From Armatimonadota bacterium (GTDB taxonomy: Bacteria > Armatimonadota > Fimbriimonadia > Fimbriimonadales > Fimbriimonadaceae): 64,000 bases of DNA. The DNA lies in NCBI GenBank assembly GCA_016125185.1, contig WGMG01000006.1, positions 868,001 through 932,000 on the forward strand, written 5' to 3'. Position numbers and translations under genes: made by a program. A model generated the notes under the pieces. It saw nothing but the letters and a program-made list of their open reading frames with translations, was not told where the DNA came from and made no database searches. Below, piece by piece: positions 30,880 through 38,731 of this stretch (positions within the stretch are counted from its first letter, which is position 1; each line of letters starts with the position of its first letter).

Positions 30880-31482
30880 ATGGATGCCGCGATAGAGAAG
30901 AGATTTCGGGAATACGAGTCAGCGCCGCTCTCGTGGGACCCAACGACGGGTGGAAAGCGCGCGTTCGTCTGCTTCGAAGACTCCATCTGCGAAACGGTAG
31001 TCGAGCATGCCCAGCCGGGCCAATTCGAGCAGGCGGCACGCCAAATGCTGGCGGGCGACTACTATCCCACCGACGCCGTACAGTTTTTTGGTCGATTCCG
31101 CGACGAGAAGCGAAACCTGATGAAGGGCGAGCGGGTGCTTCAGCGAGCACGGTTTTTTCCGTTCTATGCCGGCCTCTATCTCTGGTCGATGGTCGAAATC
31201 TACGTCGCCGAGCAAACCGAGAACACCTGTCGCATTGGCTACGTGACGACCCAAAAGCACCACGGCCGAGGCATTTGGACGGCGACGCTGGAGCAAAAGG
31301 ACGGCAAGCTGACGCTCACGGTTGAGAGCACCGCGTGCCCCAACAGTTGGGCGTTCTGGCTCGGCTTGCCAATCGCAAGATTTCTTCAGCTCCGCGCCCG
31401 AAGACGCGGAATCGAGAATATCAGAAGCCAGTTAAGCCGTTCGGAGAGCCCACGCCCGTCAGGAAGTCCCAACCCGTCGTAG
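30880..31482 (+). CDS. DUF1990-like protein
   Basis: A 200-residue soluble protein. The central and C-terminal segments (FFPFYAGLYLWSMVEIYVAEQ, RIGYVTTQKHHGRGIWTATLEQ, then LTVESTACPNSWAFWLGLP and FLQLRARRRGIENI) follow the layout of DUF1990, in which a G-x-x-Y-G-T-L-x-x-H motif is replaced here by GYVTTQKHH. The function of the family is unknown. The last ~20 residues (Ser/Pro-rich) lie beyond the domain and overlap the 3' end of the convergent peptidase gene by 62 nt. Confidence 0.65.
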   Translation: MDAAIEKRFREYESAPLSWDPTTGGKRAFVCFEDSICETVVEHAQPGQFEQAARQMLAGDYYPTDAVQFFGRFRDEKRNLMKGERVLQRARFFPFYAGLYLWSMVEIYVAEQTENTCRIGYVTTQKHHGRGIWTATLEQKDGKLTLTVESTACPNSWAFWLGLPIARFLQLRARRRGIENIRSQLSRSESPRPSGSPNPS

Positions 31483-32686
31483 CGGAAAGCGCACCCGACT
31501 TGCCAGCCTTCACGTCAAACAGCGCACCGGTCGTGATCTGGTTGTAGAGATTGGTATTGAACGCCTGACTGCTGGTCCAGTTGTTATCGGCGGCGTTGAC
31601 GATGGCGGCGATGATCGGACAAGCAACGCTAGTTCCGCCAAAGGTAATCCACCCGCTAAGGCCGCCGTCAGGCGTGCTGTCGTAAACGGAAACGCCAGTT
31701 GCCGGATCGCCCACGGCCGAGACGTCGGCCGCCCCACGGTAGCGCTGAACGAAGTCTACGACGACGTTCTGGAACGTCGGTCGAGGCTCTAGGGTACTGA
31801 GTCCGCCACCCGTCTTAGTCCAAGCCGTTTCGGCCAAACGCGCATCGCCGGTGGTGAGGGTTAACCTTGTTCCGCCGACGGCGACGCAGTTCTTCGAGAG
31901 GCTGGGGAAGTCGAGTTCGCCGCTAGTGTCGCCCGCTGCGGCAAAGAAGGTGACGCCGGACTTGGTGAGGTTGGCGTTGTAGTGCACGTACAGACAACCG
32001 TCTTCGGTCGCGCCGAAGCTCATCGAAACTTGCTTGACCCCCACGATGTTCTTTGCCACATTGACGGCGGCCATCAGGTCGGCCAGCGAGTTCGAAGCCG
32101 CCTCCACAAGGTAGATCTTGGCGTGCGGCGCCATGGCGTGGGCCCATTGGGTGTCGATAGCGGACTCCTGAGACCAACTGGTATCGACGGTTGGCTGCGA
32201 CCCCGAGGCGTACACGACTTGGAATACGGCATTCGAAGTGCCGTTTGGATCGGATGACGACTCGGTGGGAAGGCCGAACTCGGTGGAGAAGACGTTAAAG
32301 TCGTTAAGGGCGCTAGGGTAGTGGTACGCATCGACGATGGCGATAGCGCCGGAACCAAGATCAGCCGGGATGCTGTAAGCCGTTCGAAGCTGGTCTGGCG
32401 TTAAGCCCGTGGGACCCGTGCCACGTCCTACCGAACTGGCGTTGATCAGGTGGTTGGTGTGGGCTCGATAACCGATATCGGCAGCTCGGGCGACGGTCGA
32501 AGATGGGACGATCACGCCTGGTTCGGCCAAAAGGGAGGCGTTATCGCCTTGCGGTCGGGCAATAACATTGCTTGAACAGGTTGGGTCGTTGGCGGGGTCG
32601 ATGATAGATGAGCCGCTGTTTCCGCCGCCTCCGCATCCAGCCAACAAAAACAACGCGACGAGTGAAAGAGTTGAAGTCCGAAGCAT
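31421..32686 (-). CDS. S53 (sedolisin) family serine-carboxyl peptidase, lipoprotein
   Basis: A 421-residue protein from the ATG at 32686, preceded by AGGGA. A lipoprotein signal ends LLAGC with Cys18 as lipid site, followed by a Gly/Ser linker. Catalytic residues of sedolisins are readable: Glu174 and Asp178 (SQESAIDTQWAHAMAP), oxyanion Asp253 (FFAAAGDTSG) and Ser353 (GGTSVACPIIA). The usual ~180-residue propeptide is missing or shortened to about 75 residues, so it may not need classical activation. It would act at the cell surface or in the periplasm on proteins. Confidence 0.88.
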   Translation of the reverse strand: MLRTSTLSLVALFLLAGCGGGGNSGSSIIDPANDPTCSSNVIARPQGDNASLLAEPGVIVPSSTVARAADIGYRAHTNHLINASSVGRGTGPTGLTPDQLRTAYSIPADLGSGAIAIVDAYHYPSALNDFNVFSTEFGLPTESSSDPNGTSNAVFQVVYASGSQPTVDTSWSQESAIDTQWAHAMAPHAKIYLVEAASNSLADLMAAVNVAKNIVGVKQVSMSFGATEDGCLYVHYNANLTKSGVTFFAAAGDTSGELDFPSLSKNCVAVGGTRLTLTTGDARLAETAWTKTGGGLSTLEPRPTFQNVVVDFVQRYRGAADVSAVGDPATGVSVYDSTPDGGLSGWITFGGTSVACPIIAAIVNAADNNWTSSQAFNTNLYNQITTGALFDVKAGKSGALSATTGWDFLTGVGSPNGLTGF

Positions 32687-32808
32687 TTTGTTCCCTAACA
32701 AAATGAAGCCCAAGCATTCGGAGGAAAGCCGAAAGCTCTTTCTATAGTGAACTAAAAAGCCGCTCTTTGGTTCACCAAAAAGCGGCTATTGAAGTTAATT
32801 TAGGGGAT

Positions 32809-33342
32809 TTAAGCCTTTCGCTTTCGTCGCAGAGCAATCAAACCGATGCTGAGCGCGGCAAATGCGGCTGGCTCAGGAACCACAGCGATATGGCCCGTGT
32901 TGCCCGTGGTGCCAGGGAACGTACCGTTGATGCGAACGTCGAAGCCGAGTTCATCGACCGTGCTTGTGTCGAGCGAGTCGTATACAAACGTGTAGGACTG
33001 ACCAGGGGTCAAGCCAGAGTTCGGGTTCGTCTTCCAGCCTGCGATTCCGCCAGTACCTGAGTTCTTGATGTTGGCCGTCCAAACGCCTTGGTTGGAGGCT
33101 GTCGCGTTTACATCAACATCGTTCGAAAGGGCATAAAAGCCGATCAGATCGGTGATGGTGTAAACGACGCTATTATAGGTAAAGGTCGGGTTGGCACCCA
33201 AGACCACTTGGTAGGAAAGACCGTCTCCAAGCGAATTCACCGTAATGTCAGACACACCGTCGACATCCAGGAACGAGCCTCGAGTTTGAGAAAACGCCAC
33301 TGCGGATAAGAAGGCCGACGCCACAAAAGCAAGAGCCTTCAT
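32809..33342 (-). CDS. PEP-CTERM-sorted exported protein
   Basis: About 177 residues from the ATG at 33342 (an in-frame ATG at 33360 is also possible). A signal peptide (MKALAFVASAFLSAVAFSQT) is followed by a beta-rich body and a C-terminal sorting tag: VPEP, a hydrophobic segment and RRKRKA. This is the PEP-CTERM signal, recognised by exosortase and linked to surface polysaccharide. No exosortase gene is in the window. The body (DLIGFYALSNDVDV) has no domain I can name. Confidence 0.85.
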   Translation of the reverse strand: MKALAFVASAFLSAVAFSQTRGSFLDVDGVSDITVNSLGDGLSYQVVLGANPTFTYNSVVYTITDLIGFYALSNDVDVNATASNQGVWTANIKNSGTGGIAGWKTNPNSGLTPGQSYTFVYDSLDTSTVDELGFDVRINGTFPGTTGNTGHIAVVPEPAAFAALSIGLIALRRKRKA

Positions 33343-33493
33343 TTTATTTGAAACCAGCATAAATCACCATGACTCGAATTTGCCCTCGAGCCAACACCAA
33401 TAAGTCTAACACCGTTTGTGAGGGTTTCAGGCTAAAAGGCTGATGATTCCCGGTAATCCTACCGGGCAAGAACCGGCAGAAATACCTGGTGCA

Positions 33494-33525
33494 CCGCCCG
33501 GGGTCCAAGTAGGACCACCGGGCGG
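33494..33525 (-). terminator. strong hairpin after the cysteine-less thioredoxin-fold gene
   Basis: A 13-bp stem with one bulged base: CCGCCCGG plus GGTCC pairs with GGACC plus CCGGGCGG around a 5-nt loop. It lies 7 bases past the stop of the - strand gene. No long T-run follows, so it may be an RNA-end stabiliser rather than a classical intrinsic terminator. Confidence 0.5.
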
Positions 33526-33531
33526 AGACGG

Positions 33532-34116
33532 CTAGCCGATCGTGACGCCGAGCTTCTGAAGGGCGTCTTGTAGCCGGGTATCGCCCTGCTGGAATCCAGA
33601 GAACGCGGCGGCGACTTTGCCGTCCTTGTCGATGACGTACGTGGTCGGAAGATCCGTCACCTTATACAGTCCCTTGGCGATGTTCATATCGTCCTTGGGC
33701 GAAGGGTCCATACCGAACATCAGCGTGGGGTAGGCCGATATGTTGGCGTTCATGTAGGTCTCGTAACTGCTCTTGTCGTCCCAGGTGTCCACTTGGACGA
33801 AGTCGACGCCTTGCTCTTTGGTCGACTTGGCGAGTTTCTCGGTGTCGGCAAGACCGGTCGAGCTGGCAGGAACCGTGGTCGACCAGAAGGTCAACACGAC
33901 GATCTTGCCCTTCGACGACGACAGTTTGATGTCGCCACCCGCCCATTTGCTGACGGTGAAGTCGGGGGCGTCGGTGCCAACGGTGAGGAGGGCTGCGGTT
34001 TGGGCCTTCTGATCCTGGATCTGTCCTTGTTTTTGACCTTGGATCGCTGGCATTAGTGGCGAGATGTTGGGGGTTTGCAGGCTGGTGATAAGCAGCCCCG
34101 CATAGACTGACAACAT
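33532..34116 (-). CDS. thioredoxin-fold exported protein lacking the CxxC cysteines
   Basis: About 194 residues from the ATG at 34116 (AAGGAG 11 nt upstream). The body follows the TlpA/AhpC layout: APDFTVSKWAGGDIKLSSSKG, IVVLTFWSTTVPASS, then DLPTTYVIDKDGKVA with the cis-proline. The position of the active-site WCxxC reads TTVPAS, so both cysteines are gone and disulfide chemistry is impossible. The neighbour at 34284-35537 is a similar protein with intact WCGPC. A binding or scaffolding role is possible. The N-terminus is hydrophobic enough for export. Confidence 0.75.
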   Translation of the reverse strand: MLSVYAGLLITSLQTPNISPLMPAIQGQKQGQIQDQKAQTAALLTVGTDAPDFTVSKWAGGDIKLSSSKGKIVVLTFWSTTVPASSTGLADTEKLAKSTKEQGVDFVQVDTWDDKSSYETYMNANISAYPTLMFGMDPSPKDDMNIAKGLYKVTDLPTTYVIDKDGKVAAAFSGFQQGDTRLQDALQKLGVTIG

Positions 34117-34245
34117 GTTCTGGTTTTCTCCTTTCAAACGAATGCGTAAAACCCCGGAACCGCACTGTCATTGTAGGAGGCAACCTGAGCCAGTTCGCTA
34201 AGGACCTGTTAAAATTGCTGGGAATTGGGCCGTTCGGCTAAGTTC

Positions 34246-34276
34246 GATGGCTCCAACCCAGTCGGTCGGAGCCATC
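34246..34276 (-). terminator. hairpin after the TlpA-like gene
   Basis: Perfect 9-bp arms (gatggctcc and ggagccatc) around a 13-nt loop, 8 bases past the stop of the - strand TlpA-like gene. There is no T-tract, so its strength as a terminator is uncertain. Confidence 0.4.
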
Positions 34277-34283
34277 AATGCGG

Positions 34284-35537
34284 CTACATCTTCACGCCGA
34301 GCTTCTTCAGCGCGTCTTCGAGGCGATGGTCGCCTTCGTCGTAGCCGACGATCGCGTCAGCCACGTTGCCGTTCTTGTCGATGATATAGGTGGTCGGAAT
34401 GCCGGAGACATTGAAAAGCGAAGAAGCGATGCTCTTCGTTGTGTTGTCGGCGGCGGGGTCGAACGCAAACGGGAACGTGTACTTGCTCTGGTTCTGCGGA
34501 ACCCACTTCTCGTAAGCGGCCTTGGTGTCCCAAACGCACAGGCCGAGGACGGCGACGTCTTGGCCCTTGATGGCTTCGTACACCGACTCAAGATGCGGCA
34601 TCGACTTTTGGCATGGGCCGCACCAGGTGGCCCAGAAATCGAGGATCACGATCTTGCCCTTCAGGTTGGAGAGGTTGACGTCTCCGCCACCCCACATCTC
34701 AGCCGTGAACTGCGGCGCGGGCGTGCCTGGCTTCAGAAGAGGCTTGGACTCGGCGCGCTTGGGAGCCAGATCCAGCACCGGCTTGGTGGTGGACTTCACC
34801 GAAATGCTCGATCCGTCGGCGCTAATCTTCGCCTCATAGGCTTTATCCCCCATCGAGAAAGGAGCGCGGACGTCGAGCATGCCGCTGGCGTACTTTCCGT
34901 CGTCGTTGAGGTCGATCAGCATCCACACCGGTCGGGTCTTGGTGGCGTCTTCGACCTTGTCGACCGGCTTGTCGAACAGTCCGTTGGCATCGTTTTCGAC
35001 GAGCAGAACCTTATGCTTTTTGCCGTCGAGGGTGACGTTGCCGGTTCGAGCCGACTCGCGATAGGAAAACACGGGGTTATTGCCCTCGCGGACGAATCGA
35101 TAAAGTCCGATGGTGTATTCGGCCGAAGACTTCTCGCGCTTCGCGTCACCGTACGAAGCACGAAGCGTGACGTCCATAACGCCGTACATCGGTCGATCGC
35201 CGGTTCGCTTGGTGTTCCAAGCGCCATCGCCGTCGTCGGTCAGATCGCCGTTGTGGTTCTTATCGATGTAAATCTTGAAATCGGCGTCGGACGGCTCGTC
35301 GAGCGCAAATGCAAATTCACTCTTGGGGCCATCACCAACTTTGATGATGCCGTACTTGGGCGTGGCTCGGTAGGTCGGCTCCTTCTTGATAGAGGCAGGC
35401 TTCTGGTCAGAAACCTGGATCGGAACCGGATAGTAGCCGAGTTTCGCGGCAACCGCTCCCTTGGGGTCGATGGTGAGTTTGTCCGCCTTTTGGCCGGCCA
35501 TGGCCATGGACGAAGCGAGAATAAGTGGGGTTAGCAT
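34284..35537 (-). CDS. exported TlpA-like thiol-disulfide protein with acidic N-terminal domain
   Basis: A 417-residue protein with a short signal peptide (MLTPLILASSMAMAGQ). The N-terminal ~260 residues are beta-rich and contain three Asp/Asn-rich loops resembling calcium-binding dockerin/EF loops (DKNHNGDLTDDGDG, ENDANGLFD, DLNDDGKYASG). The C-terminal 150 residues are a thioredoxin fold with WATWCGPC (Cys306 and Cys309) and GIPTTYIIDKNG. It would reduce or transfer electrons to periplasmic disulfides, a role known for TlpA/ResA relatives. The cysteine-less paralogue follows downstream. Confidence 0.85.
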   Translation of the reverse strand: MLTPLILASSMAMAGQKADKLTIDPKGAVAAKLGYYPVPIQVSDQKPASIKKEPTYRATPKYGIIKVGDGPKSEFAFALDEPSDADFKIYIDKNHNGDLTDDGDGAWNTKRTGDRPMYGVMDVTLRASYGDAKREKSSAEYTIGLYRFVREGNNPVFSYRESARTGNVTLDGKKHKVLLVENDANGLFDKPVDKVEDATKTRPVWMLIDLNDDGKYASGMLDVRAPFSMGDKAYEAKISADGSSISVKSTTKPVLDLAPKRAESKPLLKPGTPAPQFTAEMWGGGDVNLSNLKGKIVILDFWATWCGPCQKSMPHLESVYEAIKGQDVAVLGLCVWDTKAAYEKWVPQNQSKYTFPFAFDPAADNTTKSIASSLFNVSGIPTTYIIDKNGNVADAIVGYDEGDHRLEDALKKLGVKM

Positions 35538-35666
35538 GATGGCGTCTCCTTCTTAACAGCATTGTACTTCCCCGCATATTTGCGGAGGGGGTAAAAAAAT
35601 TCCAACGGAAGGCAGCGACCTTGCGTGTTAGTTGTCAGAGGTTTGGCAACCCGCCAACGAGAAGCC

Positions 35667-36371
35667 ATGACAGACGAAAATCAAGAACAAAACTCTTCGA
35701 ATCGAACGCCCCGCGCCGGAGTCATCCGGGATATGGGGGTCGTCGATTTGCGATTCGCAAAGAGTCCCGAAGACCTGAACGATATCCAGATGATCCGCGA
35801 CGTGGGAGTCGTGTTGATCCCCGAATGTGCCGCTGCTGCCCTCAACCGAATTCAGGTTTCGGACGTGGGTTCGATGGTGATTCTTCCGTCGAACGTGCCG
35901 GTCAATTGTATGACTGGTCAACTCAAGCTTGCCGGAGAAGCGCTGGCGGCTGGCGACCCCGACACCATTCTCGTGATCGTCGGGCAGTGCTTCGTCACGA
36001 GCACGGTGCCGAGCGTGGGCTACAAGGAAGTCCGGGTGGTTGGTCAGATATTAGTTCCTCGCGACAGTCAAGCGGCCTTCTCGTCGAAGCTCTCGCAGAT
36101 CACTGGGCAAATTTTGTACGTGCCGGGCGGGTGCCGAACGGTGATGGGCAAAGAGACGATCGACCGTGAGTTCCTGGAATATCTGAAAGAGCCGGTGCCG
36201 CTCGTGATCATGGGCAAGGTGACGTTCGCGTCGGACGTCCCGAAGGAGCTTCTGCAGGCAAAGATTTCCGAAATCGTCCTGATGGGCAAAATTACGGCTC
36301 CGAAGGAGTTGATCTCGCTCCTCAACGTGATCACCTCGGAGAAGCTGGGCTCTATTGGAACCGACGATTGA
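35667..36371 (+). CDS. unknown protein with short G-x-hydrophobic repeats, possible beta-solenoid
   Basis: 234 residues from the ATG at 35667; an upstream in-frame start lacks support. From residue 70 it contains repeated short units at 20-35-residue spacing: MTGQLKLAG, IVGQCFVTS, VVGQILVPR, ITGQILYVP, IMGKVTFAS, LMGKITAPK. Such G-Q/K-hydrophobic units are what one expects in a stacked beta-strand or bactofilin-like solenoid, but I do not recognise the family. There is no signal peptide. Its end overlaps the next sigma gene by 17 nt, so the two are probably linked. Confidence 0.65.
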   Translation: MTDENQEQNSSNRTPRAGVIRDMGVVDLRFAKSPEDLNDIQMIRDVGVVLIPECAAAALNRIQVSDVGSMVILPSNVPVNCMTGQLKLAGEALAAGDPDTILVIVGQCFVTSTVPSVGYKEVRVVGQILVPRDSQAAFSSKLSQITGQILYVPGGCRTVMGKETIDREFLEYLKEPVPLVIMGKVTFASDVPKELLQAKISEIVLMGKITAPKELISLLNVITSEKLGSIGTDD

Positions 36372-36885
36372 TCTTGCGGCGCGGCAAAGAGCCGATCATT
36401 TCGATCGGCTCTTTGCTGAGCACCAAAAGGTCCTTTTTTCGTACCTGCTTGGTCAATGCGGCCGACGAGACGAGGCCGAAGACCTGCTTCAACAGGTCTT
36501 TGTCCGTGTCTGGCGGCACATTGGTGAGGCGATCGAAAAGCCAGAAACGGCAATGCGACCATGGCTCTTTGCGATTGCATCGAACTTGGTGGTGGACCAT
36601 CGTCGACGGAAGAGAACGAGAAAGGACCTGGAGTACGCCATGCCGTTCGAAGTGGTGGACGGTGCGTGTGGGCCGGACAAGGTGGTGGAAATGAACGATT
36701 CCATGCGACGACTGGATGAGGCCATTGGGCGACTGCCCGAAGAGTGGCGAACATCGTTTACAATGAACATAGTAGGCGGCATGAGCAGCGAAGAGATCGG
36801 GAAAGCTTTGGGAAAGCCGGCGGGCACCATTCGATACCACGTTTCGGAAGCCCGCCAACGTCTGGCGAAGGAGATGGAGCGATGA
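36355..36885 (+). CDS. ECF-type sigma factor (TTG start)
   Basis: A 176-residue sigma-70 family factor: region 2 reads FDRLFAEHQKVLFSYLLGQ, then DEAEDLLQQVFVRVWRHI and AMRPWLFAIASNLVVDHRRR; region 4 reads MSSEEIGKALGKPAGTIRYH. It starts at TTG within the preceding repeat-protein gene. A 13-bp perfect hairpin lies inside its first codons (36384-36416). Its stop overlaps the next small gene as ATGA. Confidence 0.9.
   Translation: MEPTIDLAARQRADHFDRLFAEHQKVLFSYLLGQCGRRDEAEDLLQQVFVRVWRHIGEAIEKPETAMRPWLFAIASNLVVDHRRRKRTRKDLEYAMPFEVVDGACGPDKVVEMNDSMRRLDEAIGRLPEEWRTSFTMNIVGGMSSEEIGKALGKPAGTIRYHVSEARQRLAKEMER
36384..36416 (+). other. 13-bp perfect hairpin at the junction of two overlapping genes
   Basis: GCAAAGAGCCGAT pairs with ATCGGCTCTTTGC around a 7-nt loop, 12 bases after the repeat-protein stop and within codons 10-21 of the sigma factor. 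It sits where a terminator for the upstream gene would be, but it is translated. It could act as an attenuator of the sigma gene. No T-run follows directly. Confidence 0.55.
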
Positions 36886-37055
36886 ACGAACTCGATGTTC
36901 TGCTTTCTGCTTGGGCCAATGAAGTGCAGCCGAACCAGACTCGCCTGGACGAAATTCGCTTGGCCGCCCGTCTGGACGATTCCGATCTTGATGCCGAGTG
37001 GTGGCAGATGGTTCTGTCCATCCCTAAGACCGCATTCCTAACTTGGGCCGCTTAA
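36882..37055 (+). CDS. 57-residue protein coupled to the sigma factor
   Basis: The ATG overlaps the sigma gene stop as ATGA. The protein is acidic (MNELDVLLSAWANEVQPNQT, then LDDSDLDAEWWQMV) and ends with a short hydrophobic stretch (LSIPKTAFLTWAA). Its gene order suggests a partner or minimal anti-sigma factor, but no zinc motif or membrane segment supports that. The stop overlaps the convergent repeat-protein gene by 4 nt. Confidence 0.55.
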   Translation: MNELDVLLSAWANEVQPNQTRLDEIRLAARLDDSDLDAEWWQMVLSIPKTAFLTWAA

Positions 37056-38008
37056 GTCGGCTTGAGGATGACCAGCGTCGTGGGCCAACCGTAGGCTCTC
37101 GATTTGGCGGTGGCCAAGATTTCGCCCTTGGCGCTCACGCCGAGGGCACTGATGATCTCCAGGTTGGCATCGGCGGGAATCAGGTCGTTGAGGTCGTAGG
37201 CAATGCCCGCTCGCCACAGGAAGCCATGGACGACATTGGCGATGCCATTGGGAATTTTCTGTTGCCAGTCGCACCAGCCGACGCACTCGTTTCGGTCGTT
37301 GATTCCAACCACCTGACCAGTGGAGGAGTTGCCTGCAGGTACGGGCAGAGCGCGGAAGTAACCGTCGGCCCAGTCGAAGGGAAGCGACAAGACGCTTCCG
37401 GGCGTGGTGAACGTCCCGCCCACGCGGTGGGCACGGCTGATGCAGGTGGGAACCGCCTGTTGTTGGGCCGTCCCGATCGGCCTTTCTTTCACCCCTGCAA
37501 CCCACAGCCATCCGAGTGGCCGATCGTGCAAGCGGAACTGCAGGCCGTAGCCATGCGTTCCGGCGATGCTTCCGTCCGGCGCGACCGCGCCGGGGCGGGG
37601 ACGAACTTCGAACGAGTGAGCAACAGGGTTGGTCCTTGGCCAAACCGAAATGTTGTACATGCCTTCCGATCCGGTCGAGACGATTTCGGTGATTTGGCCG
37701 TCGTCGCTTATTCCGGCTGGTTGCCCGACCGTATCGCCCGGTGAATGCAAAGTGACAATTCCGTTATTCCAGAGACCGTAGCCCTTGTCGGACTGCACCG
37801 CCATTTGGCCACTGGCGTTGATCGCATAAATTTCCCGGATGGTTGGCAGCTTGGTCAGCTTGCCGTGCCTCCAAACGAAGGCTTCGGCCGAGCCCCGGTC
37901 GGCGGAATACATCTTCCCGGCGATGATTCCGGTTTCGCTCATGATGGCGGATTGAGCGGCAAAGTGCAGATCGGTGACCGTGTAGCTGGGAGCCAGAAGC
38001 GGAATCAC
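37052..38008 (-). CDS. HAF-repeat protein
   Basis: A 318-residue protein starting at GTG (an in-frame stop lies just upstream). It holds several copies of the HAF-type repeat, in which a [HA]-F-x-W-x-x-G unit is followed by a loop and AIN-x-x-GQ: EAFVWRHGKLTKLP with AINASGQMAV, and HGFLWRAGIAYDLNDLI with ALGVSAKGEILA. These repeats occur in predicted extracellular proteins of unknown function. No signal peptide is visible, so export is uncertain. Confidence 0.7.
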   Translation of the reverse strand: MIPLLAPSYTVTDLHFAAQSAIMSETGIIAGKMYSADRGSAEAFVWRHGKLTKLPTIREIYAINASGQMAVQSDKGYGLWNNGIVTLHSPGDTVGQPAGISDDGQITEIVSTGSEGMYNISVWPRTNPVAHSFEVRPRPGAVAPDGSIAGTHGYGLQFRLHDRPLGWLWVAGVKERPIGTAQQQAVPTCISRAHRVGGTFTTPGSVLSLPFDWADGYFRALPVPAGNSSTGQVVGINDRNECVGWCDWQQKIPNGIANVVHGFLWRAGIAYDLNDLIPADANLEIISALGVSAKGEILATAKSRAYGWPTTLVILKPT

Positions 38009-38073
38009 AAGTACTTAGACGGATGAGCCCCAGGAAAGCAACAGCGAATGCTAAGTCGGAGTAGGGAAGCGAT

Positions 38074-38418
38074 ATGGAGCGAGAGGAGATGCTGCGGGAG
38101 TTGTACCGTCGATTCAACGATCGGGATATTGATGGCGTGCTTTCTGGGATGACAGAAAACGTCGATTGGCCGAACGGGTGGGAGGGCGGTCAGGTCCACG
38201 GTAAAACTGCCGTTCGCGAGTATTGGGAGCGCCAGTGGGAGGTCATCGATCCCACCGTGAAACCAATTGGCATGATCGAGCTTGGCGATGGCCGAGTGCA
38301 GGTGAGCGTTCACCAGGTCGTTCGAAACACGACCGGGGCAGTCATGGCCGACGCCGTCGTCGTGCACACCTACACGTTTGACGGCAGTCTCGTGTCGCGG
38401 ATGGACATCGAAAGCTAG
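38074..38418 (+). CDS. SnoaL/NTF2-like fold protein
   Basis: A 114-residue protein with the SnoaL-like pattern: helix RELYRRFNDRDIDGVLSGM, ENVDWPNGWEGGQVHGKTAVREYW, and terminal strands ending VVVHTYTFDGSLVSRMDIE. This alpha+beta cone fold carries enzymes and binding proteins; the active residues are not conserved enough to call a reaction. It lies between divergent and convergent small genes. Confidence 0.85.
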   Translation: MEREEMLRELYRRFNDRDIDGVLSGMTENVDWPNGWEGGQVHGKTAVREYWERQWEVIDPTVKPIGMIELGDGRVQVSVHQVVRNTTGAVMADAVVVHTYTFDGSLVSRMDIES

Positions 38419-38696
38419 TTGTCCTGAGTCATGGAGGCAGAAGGGCCAAGGTACGACGCGACCTTTTTCATGTAGAGGTGCCAACCAAAGCAAAGAATGG
38501 ATGCACCCAAGAGAGTCAGAACAAGTCGTCCACGCCACATTCCGAACCGCATTCCGAACCGCGGACCGTTCTCATATCCACGCTGAAGCGAGTCACGTTT
38601 GAGCCAAAGGACCCTCCTCGGGACGAGAAACATGGCCATCAGAATGGTGGCCGCCGTGAAGATATAGGCAAAGGTAAGCGGAACGTCTTGGAACAC
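38415..38696 (-). CDS. small two-helix membrane protein
   Basis: A 93-residue protein with two hydrophobic segments (LTFAYIFTAATILMAMFLV and LVLTLLGASILCFGWHLYM) joined by a basic loop. The start is a GTG at 38696 without a good ribosome site, and a later ATG is possible. I do not recognise a family. It overlaps the SnoaL-like gene by 4 nt at the 3' ends. Confidence 0.5.
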   Translation of the reverse strand: MFQDVPLTFAYIFTAATILMAMFLVPRRVLWLKRDSLQRGYENGPRFGMRFGMWRGRLVLTLLGASILCFGWHLYMKKVASYLGPSASMTQDN

Positions 38697-38731
38697 TTAA
38701 TTCAAGCTACAGGACTCGCCACCAAAAGGTT

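Noticed and set aside
34278-35534. 418-codon open frame on the + strand
   Set aside because: It mirrors the TlpA-like gene almost exactly; the - strand product has a signal peptide and WCGPC, the + strand one nothing.
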